A stretch of 64,000 nucleotides of DNA from Gemmatimonadaceae bacterium (lineage in GTDB: Bacteria; Gemmatimonadota; Gemmatimonadetes; Gemmatimonadales; Gemmatimonadaceae): NCBI GenBank assembly GCA_011525845.1, contig WYBP01000020.1, positions 310,001 to 374,000 of the forward strand. Direction: 5' to 3'. Every line of letters begins with the position of its first letter. Within the stretch, counting starts at the first letter, position 1. Made by a program: the position numbers and the translations under genes. The notes under the pieces are model-generated. The model saw nothing but the letters and a program-made list of their open reading frames with translations. It was not told where the DNA came from and searched no databases. Positions 59,601-64,000 of this stretch are shown here, piece by piece.

Positions 59601-62600
59601 CAGCGTGATCGACCCGCCCGCGCCGGCCGCACCACCCGCACCGCCCGCTGCGGCGCCCGGCGCGCGCACGCCGCCCACGCCCGCGGTGTCACGCACCAAC
59701 CCGGACACCTCGCCCTGGTTGCGGCGCGCCCGCACGGCCTCGAGGAGCGGATCGGTGCGGAGCACCGCGAAGTTGGCCACGTGCAGCTCGCCGTGCGTGA
59801 GGTCCACGAAACGGCTCACCGGGTCGCCCGCGTTCCGCACGCCCGTCTCGAGCAGGCGCGCGCCGGCGGGGAGCGTCGCGCGGTCCACGCGCACCACGTG
59901 CCGCCGCGGGCTCACTCCATAGAAGGAATACTTGCCCTCGACGTCGGTGATCACGGCCGTGCCATCCTCGAGGAGCACCCGGACGCCCGGGATGCCGATC
60001 TCGTGCTCGCCCTGCGTCACGGCGAGCGTGCTGTCGCACGAGCACTCGAGGTAGACCTTGCCCATGATCATGCCGCGGTCGGTGAAGACCCCGCCCTCGA
60101 CGCGCACCTTGGCCGCGGCCTGCACGGAGACGGCGCCGGTGAGCACGCTGGAGACCACCGCGCGGTTGATACCGTCGCCGCGCTGTGCGCCCGGGCCCAC
60201 CTGCACGCGGTAGGTCAGGACGACGGAGCCGCCGAGCGGGACCGCCCCGATGGCGAAGCTGAGGCGCGGGCCCGGTGCCCCGGTGGGATCCGCCACCGGG
60301 AAGCCGTCGACGCGGGCACTGCCGAGGACGTAGGTGAAGCCCGAGGGGAGCGCGTCATCGATCACCGCGTCCGTCACGGGCGTGGTCCCGGTCGCGCGCA
60401 CGGTGATCCGGTAGTCCACGATGTCGGCGATCTCGACCGTCGTGCGACCGGCGTCCTTCTGGATGCTGAGCCCGGCGTCGCTCACCACCACCGGCGCCGT
60501 CGCCACGACGTTGTTCCCCGCGGCGATGTCGTCGCCCGGCGTGCTGACGGTCGCGCGGTTGATGACCGACGGGAGCGCGGCGAGGTCCACGTCCACCAGG
60601 AGCGTGATGTCGGTCGCGGCGCCCACGGCGAGGACCGACGACGTCGCGCAGGTCACGACGCCCGCGTTCTCGGTGCAGGTCCATCCCGTGCCGGTCGCGG
60701 ACTGGAAGCGGAGCCCGGTCGGCAGCGTGTCCACCACGGTGATCGGGCCCAGCGTCGGCGCCGTGCCTACGTTCGTCACGGTGAGCAGGTAGGTGCCCGT
60801 TCCACCCACGCGGAAGACGCCCACGGGCACCTTCGCGATCGCCACGTCCACCGGCGGGAAGACCGCCGCGATGTCGGTCGCCACGTCGTTCGCGGCGTTG
60901 CCGTCCGAGGCGGTGCTCACGTGCGCGCGGTTGGTGACGCTCGGCGCCGCGGCGGCCGCCACGCCCACGGTGAGCGCGATGGAGCTGCTCGCCGTGGGGG
61001 CCAGGGGACCGGGGAGCGTGCAGGTCACGACCGCGCCCGCCGCGCCGCAGCTCCAGCCGGTGCCGGTCGCGGAGACGAAGCTCAGGCCCGTGAGGAGCGT
61101 GTCCGTGACCGTGATCGGCCCCACCGTCGGTGCCGTGCCCACGTTCTGCACCGCGATCGTGAAGAGCGCGTTGGTGCCGATCGTGAACGAGCCGCTGTGC
61201 GTCTTGGAGACCGCGAGGTCCGGGACGCTCACCGTCGTCGCGTCGGTGGCCCCGTTGTTCCCGGGCGTCGGGTCGGTGACGCCCACCGGTGCGGTGATGG
61301 TCGCCGTGTTGGTGATGGTCCCGCCCGACGCGACCGTCGCGGTGAGCGCGAAGGTGGCCGTGGCGCCGGCCGGCAGGTCGACGACCGCCGCGATGTTCCC
61401 CGCACCCGAGGCGGGGCAGACGGCGCCGCCGGCACCGGTGCAGGTCCAGGTCGCGCCCGCCAGCTGCGGCGGCAGGTTGTCCGTGACCGTGGCGCCCGTG
61501 ACCGCGCTCGGCCCGGCGTTGCTCGCCACGATGGTGTAGGTGACGGTCGAGCCCACGTTCACGTTGGCGACCCCGTCCGTCTTGCTGATGGCGAGGTCGG
61601 CGGTGACCGTGACGGCGGTGACGTCGGTGGCGCTGTTGTTCCCGGCGGGATCGTTGATCCCGGCGGGCGCGGCGATGGTCGCCGTGTTGTTGATGGAGCC
61701 GGTGGCGATGACGGTCGCCGTTGCCGTGAAGGTGGCGCTGCCGCCGCTCAGCAGGTTCACGGACGCGGCGATGTCCCCGCTCCCGCTCGCCGGGCAGGCG
61801 GAGCCCGCCGAGGCCGCGCAGGTCCAGGTCGCGCCGCCGAGGAGCGCCGGGAAGTTGTCCGTCACGGTCGCACCGGTCACCGCGCTCGGCCCGGCGTTGC
61901 TCGCGACGATGGTGTAGGTGAGCGTCCCGCCCTGGTTCACCGTCGCCACGCCGTCCGTCTTGGTGATCGAGAGGTCGGCGGTGGGCGTGACGACCGTGTT
62001 GTTGTCCGTGGCGCTGTTGTTCCCCGCGGGGTCGGTGACGCCGAGCGGGGCGGCGATGGTGGCGGTGTTCGAGAGCGTCCCGGTGCCGCTCACCGTGGCA
62101 GTCGCCGTGAAGGTCGCGGTGCCGCCGCTCAGGAGGTCGACCGTCGCATTGATGTTGCCGATGCCCGAGGCCGCGCAGGCCGAGCCCGCCGACGCCGCGC
62201 AGGTCCAGGTCACGCCGGAGAGCTGCGCCGGGAAGGCGTCCGTGACCGTCGCGCCGACGACCGCGTTCGGGCCGGCGTTGCTCGCGACGATCGTGTAGGT
62301 GAGCGTCGAACCCTGGTTCACCGTGGTGACGCCGTCCGTCTTGGTGATCGCGAGGTCCGCGATGGCCGTGATCAGCGTGTTGTTGTCGGTGGCGCTGTTG
62401 TTCCCCGCCGGGTCGTTCGTGCCCGCCGGCGCGGTGATGGTCGCCGTGTTGGTGACCAGTCCGTTGCCGGAGGCCGTGGCGGTCGCGGTGAAGGTCGCGG
62501 TGCCACCGCTGAGGAGGTCCACCGTCGCACTGATGTTCCCGGTCCCGCTCGCCGGGCAGGCGGAGCCCGCGCTGGCCGTGCAGGTCCAGGTGGCGCCGGT

Positions 62601-64000
62601 GAGCTGCGCCGGGAAGACGTCGCTCACCGTTGCACCGGTCACCGCGCTCGGGCCCGCGTTGCTGGCGACGATCGTGTAGGTGAGCGTCGCACCCTGCGAC
62701 ACCGTGGTGACGCCGTCCGTCTTGGTGATCGACAGGTCGGCGGTCGGGGTGATGACCGTGTTGTTGTCCGTCGCGCTGTTGTTGCCCGGCGCGTCGTTGA
62801 CGCCCACGGGCGCAGCGATCGTCGCGGTGTTGGAGATCGTGCCACTGCCGGACGCCGTCGCGGTCGCGGTGAAGGTGGCCGTCCCGCCGCTCAGGAGGTC
62901 GACGGTCGCATTGATGTTGCCCGCGCCCGCCGCCGGGCAGGCCGAGCCCGCGCTGGCCGCGCAGGTCCAGGTCGCGCCGGTGAGCTGCGCCGGGAAGACA
63001 TCGGTCACCGTGGCGCCGGTCACCGCGCTCGGGCCCGCGTTCGAGGCGACGATCGTGTAGGTGACCGTCCCGCCCTGCAGCACGCTGGTGACGCCGTCCG
63101 TCTTGGTGATCGACAGGTCGGCGCTCGGCGTGATGACGGTGTTGTTGTCGGTCGCACTGTTGTTCCCGGGCGCGTCCACCACTCCCACCGGGGCGGTGAT
63201 CGTCGCAGTGTTGCTCAGCGCGCCCGTCCCCGTGACCGTGGCGGTCACCGTGAACGTCGCGGTGCCCCCGGCCGGGAGGTCGACGGTCGCGTTGATGTCC
63301 CCCGAGCCGGAGGCCGTGCAGGCGGCGCCCCCGACCGCCGCGCAGGTCCAGGTCGCCCCCGAGAGCTGCGCCGGCAGCACGTCCGCCACCGTCGCGCCGA
63401 CGACGTCACTCGGCCCGGCGTTGGTCGCGACGATCGTGTAGGTGAGCGTCCCGCCCTGGTTCACCGAGGTGACGCCATCCGTCTTGGTGATCGCGAGGTC
63501 CGCAGCCGCGGTGATGACGGTGTTGTTGTCGGTCGCGCTGTTGTTCCCGGCGGGATCGTTGATCCCCGCGGGCGCCGTGACGGTCGCGGTGTTGGAGATG
63601 GTGCCGGTGCCCGTGACGGTCCCCGTGGCCGTGAAGGTCGCGGTGCCGCCGGCGAGGAGGTCGACCGTGGCCGCGATGTTCCCCGCGCCGGACGCCGGGC
63701 AGGCGGAGCCGCCGCTCGCCGCGCAGGTCCAGGTCACGCCGGTGACCTGCGCCGGGAAGACGTCCGTGACGGTCGCGCCCACCACCGCGCTGGGGCCGCC
63801 GTTGCTCACGACGATCGTGTAGGTGAGCGTGCCGCCCGCCACGACCGCCGTGACGCCGTCCGTCTTGGTGATCGAGAGGTCGGCGGTCGGGGTGATGACC
63901 GTGTTGTTGTCCGTGGCGCTGTTGTTCCCGGCGGGATCGTTCACGCCCGCTGGCGCGGTGACCGTCGCCGTGTTGGAGAGCGTGCCCGTACCGGTCGCCG
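56622..64000 (-). CDS. Giant DUF11-repeat protein with C-terminal outer-membrane barrel (5' end outside window)
   Basis: The frame is open to the window edge, at least 2458 residues. From the N-terminal side: one partial and seven complete 126-127-residue DUF11 repeats (ADLSITKTDGVT opening, TLTYTIVASNAGPSAV, ending NNSATDNNTV), three diverged repeats, an SdrD-B/carboxypeptidase-like domain (MGKVYLE, then IPGVRVLLEDGTAVITDVEGKYSF), a Gly/Ala linker, an Ig-like region, and about 840 residues of barrel ending in FYIDFGWKFGEELF plus an Ala/Pro tail. Long repeat stalks on an outer-membrane barrel suggest adhesion or a surface layer. The OmpA-domain gene follows in the same operon. Confidence 0.85.
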   Translation of the reverse strand, partial: ATGTGTLSNTATVTAPAGVNDPAGNNSATDNNTVITPTADLSITKTDGVTAVVAGGTLTYTIVVSNGGPSAVVGATVTDVFPAQVTGVTWTCAASGGSACPASGAGNIAATVDLLAGGTATFTATGTVTGTGTISNTATVTAPAGINDPAGNNSATDNNTVITAAADLAITKTDGVTSVNQGGTLTYTIVATNAGPSDVVGATVADVLPAQLSGATWTCAAVGGAACTASGSGDINATVDLPAGGTATFTVTATVTGTGALSNTATITAPVGVVDAPGNNSATDNNTVITPSADLSITKTDGVTSVLQGGTVTYTIVASNAGPSAVTGATVTDVFPAQLTGATWTCAASAGSACPAAGAGNINATVDLLSGGTATFTATATASGSGTISNTATIAAPVGVNDAPGNNSATDNNTVITPTADLSITKTDGVTTVSQGATLTYTIVASNAGPSAVTGATVSDVFPAQLTGATWTCTASAGSACPASGTGNISATVDLLSGGTATFTATATASGNGLVTNTATITAPAGTNDPAGNNSATDNNTLITAIADLAITKTDGVTTVNQGSTLTYTIVASNAGPNAVVGATVTDAFPAQLSGVTWTCAASAGSACAASGIGNINATVDLLSGGTATFTATATVSGTGTLSNTATIAAPLGVTDPAGNNSATDNNTVVTPTADLSITKTDGVATVNQGGTLTYTIVASNAGPSAVTGATVTDNFPALLGGATWTCAASAGSACPASGSGDIAASVNLLSGGSATFTATATVIATGSINNTATIAAPAGINDPAGNNSATDVTAVTVTADLAISKTDGVANVNVGSTVTYTIVASNAGPSAVTGATVTDNLPPQLAGATWTCTGAGGAVCPASGAGNIAAVVDLPAGATATFALTATVASGGTITNTATITAPVGVTDPTPGNNGATDATTVSVPDLAVSKTHSGSFTIGTNALFTIAVQNVGTAPTVGPITVTDTLLTGLSFVSATGTGWSCGAAGAVVTCTLPGPLAPTASSSIALTVGVAAAAAPSVTNRAHVSTASDGNAANDVATDIAAVFPPVDVAIAKVPVGVFRVGGTGTYLLTVTNVGTAPTLGPITVVDTLPTGLRFQSATGTGWTCTENAGVVTCATSSVLAVGAATDITLLVDVDLAALPSVINRATVSTPGDDIAAGNNVVATAPVVVSDAGLSIQKDAGRTTVEIADIVDYRITVRATGTTPVTDAVIDDALPSGFTYVLGSARVDGFPVADPTGAPGPRLSFAIGAVPLGGSVVLTYRVQVGPGAQRGDGINRAVVSSVLTGAVSVQAAAKVRVEGGVFTDRGMIMGKVYLECSCDSTLAVTQGEHEIGIPGVRVLLEDGTAVITDVEGKYSFYGVSPRRHVVRVDRATLPAGARLLETGVRNAGDPVSRFVDLTHGELHVANFAVLRTDPLLEAVRARRNQGEVSGLVRDTAGVGGVRAPGAAAGGAGGAAGAGGSITLAPVAPGAGDGTPMAAARIDGVYRPLLATGTQLGANSGLPTVLLPTDGAPAAAAGATPPAGRRLEVRLPQSTQPADGLTAVPVVVRLVDGAGALMAWSGPATLEASLGRWEVADLDLAEPGWQVQLTDGTGTFNLIAPTEAAAGEVRVTANGLQGSSAAYFVPAPRPLLANGVVQGRVNLRSISADALSPARDDDGFEAVLRDVAVGGDGSGVQAGARGALYLRGKVRGDYLLTLAFDSERDPDERLMRDIQPDEYYPVYGDASVREFDARSAERLYVRVDKGQSFLMFGDYTTPVSADTRTLSAYSRALTGARQHLEGNRGTLDAFASLGRMTQVVDEFAGQGISGPYQLRRRDGLMNTERVELITRDRNQPRLILRAEPQTRFTDYSLEPFTGRIVFRRPVPSMDANLNPISIRVTYEVEQGGDAYWMGGVTGQARLTDATEVGATVVRDANPLADRTLIGVNATLRLREGTYLLGEMARTDGDSISAGLATRFELRHQGSSLDFRAFMTQSDSAFDNPSSTFGAGRAEYGIRSTLKLDLKTRLRAEALRTEDRVTSGTRDGALLSVERSFSERFRAELGYRYANETAISASPTTLGATPNATSAIRTRLTGDLLDKRRASVYGEFEQDLAEADQRRAALGADVRVGSRTRLYARHELLSSFAGPYALNGVQQAGNTVIGLDADYLAGQQVFSEYRVRDAFAGRDAEAAIGLRNRWTLAKGFVANTSFERVERVRGTGPEATAVTGGLEYTANPLWRGTARLEFRDATGGDSWLGTLGYARKVSRDVTLLGRTLYSVVAEQETRSRTQFGVAFRQTDTDTWNALARYEFRYEDLQPTGGITSLLQAHIFSGHVNVRLRPDFVLTGQYAAKIATDETDGVETRPNAHLLGLRGLLDINSRWDAGLITRLLTSGDFGNQEFGLGAEVGRRMATNLRMAVGANLLGFRDDGLAGVSATTRGFYIDFGWKFGEELFGGAPTTAPAAPARAGGAKP
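61224..64000 (-). repeat. Tandem 378-381-bp DNA repeats encoding DUF11 domains
   Basis: Seven near-identical units: 63884-63504, 63503-63123, 63122-62742, 62741-62361, 62360-61980 (381 bases each), then 61979-61602 and 61601-61224 (378 bases). A partial copy runs to the window end. High DNA identity points to recent duplication and makes copy number likely to vary between strains or assemblies. Confidence 0.85.

Noticed and set aside
61540-63822. Chain of 126-residue open frames on the plus strand, antisense to the DUF11 repeats
   Set aside because: Each matches one repeat unit exactly and exists only because repeated GC-rich codons leave the opposite frame open. No start signals or family features are seen.

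Overview
The window is 64 kb of very GC-rich chromosomal DNA (about 70% GC by eye) with dense, mostly short-spaced genes. GTG/TTG starts are frequent, many genes encode Gram-negative outer-membrane proteins and lipoproteins, and no insertion sequence, prophage or CRISPR array is visible. The gene content fits a diderm such as Gemmatimonadota: a complete flagellar block, DUF5916-type outer-membrane proteins, a patatin-barrel protein, DUF11-repeat proteins and an elongation factor P with an unusual PGN tip. The phylum is an inference and cannot be proven from this window.

Layout. (1) 1-8629 is the distal part of a plus-strand flagellar operon: flhA (3' end), a degenerate flhG-like ATPase, the sigma-28 gene fliA, flgF, flgG, flgH, flgI, flgJ (rod-binding part only), flgN-like, flgK and csrA, mostly joined by 4-base start/stop overlaps. 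A small histidine-kinase-like gene on the other strand overlaps the csrA tail. (2) 9029-11360: motA and motB behind a good FliA-type promoter, then a CheY-like receiver protein. (3) 11387-15790: a chromate transporter, a phenylalanine hydroxylase preceded by what looks like a complete tyrosine-codon attenuator, a small monooxygenase and an MscS channel with a strong terminator. (4) 15815-20188: tRNA-Gly, then a five-gene operon made of a YtrA-type GntR repressor, an ABC ATPase, a membrane partner and two related membrane-anchored proteins of unknown function. (5) 20293-21327: seven tRNA genes (His, Trp, Glu, Glu, Asp, Leu, Thr in transcription order) from one promoter, with short purine-rich repeats in every spacer. 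(6) 21371-34620: efp, a small lipoprotein, the tesA / ybbA-ybbP divergon, a large surface metalloprotease-like lipoprotein divergent from a membrane HExxH protein, a class V aminotransferase, ctaA, manC and an EamA transporter. (7) 34683-54085: a patatin-barrel protein, an EAL-HDOD regulator, a CocE-like hydrolase, two methyltransferases, a DUF5916 barrel protein, mscL, ppc, an amidohydrolase, LVIVD and DUF305 lipoproteins and a YaiI-like protein. (8) 54098-64000: a minus-strand operon in which a giant DUF11-repeat/beta-barrel protein (5' end beyond the window) is followed by a protein with two OmpA domains and a small lipoprotein.

How it works together. The first 11 kb builds and regulates a flagellum: export (FlhA), rod, rings and hook junction (FlgF/G/H/I/J/K), a late-gene sigma factor (FliA), an mRNA regulator (CsrA) and the stator (MotAB) expressed from a FliA promoter. 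The rest is mostly housekeeping and cell-envelope genes. Regulatory signals read directly from the sequence include the Tyr-codon attenuator in front of phhA, the YtrA operator over its own promoter, consensus-like promoters for the tRNAs and efp, and a recurring TANNNT box exactly 6 bases before start codons that suggests leaderless mRNAs.
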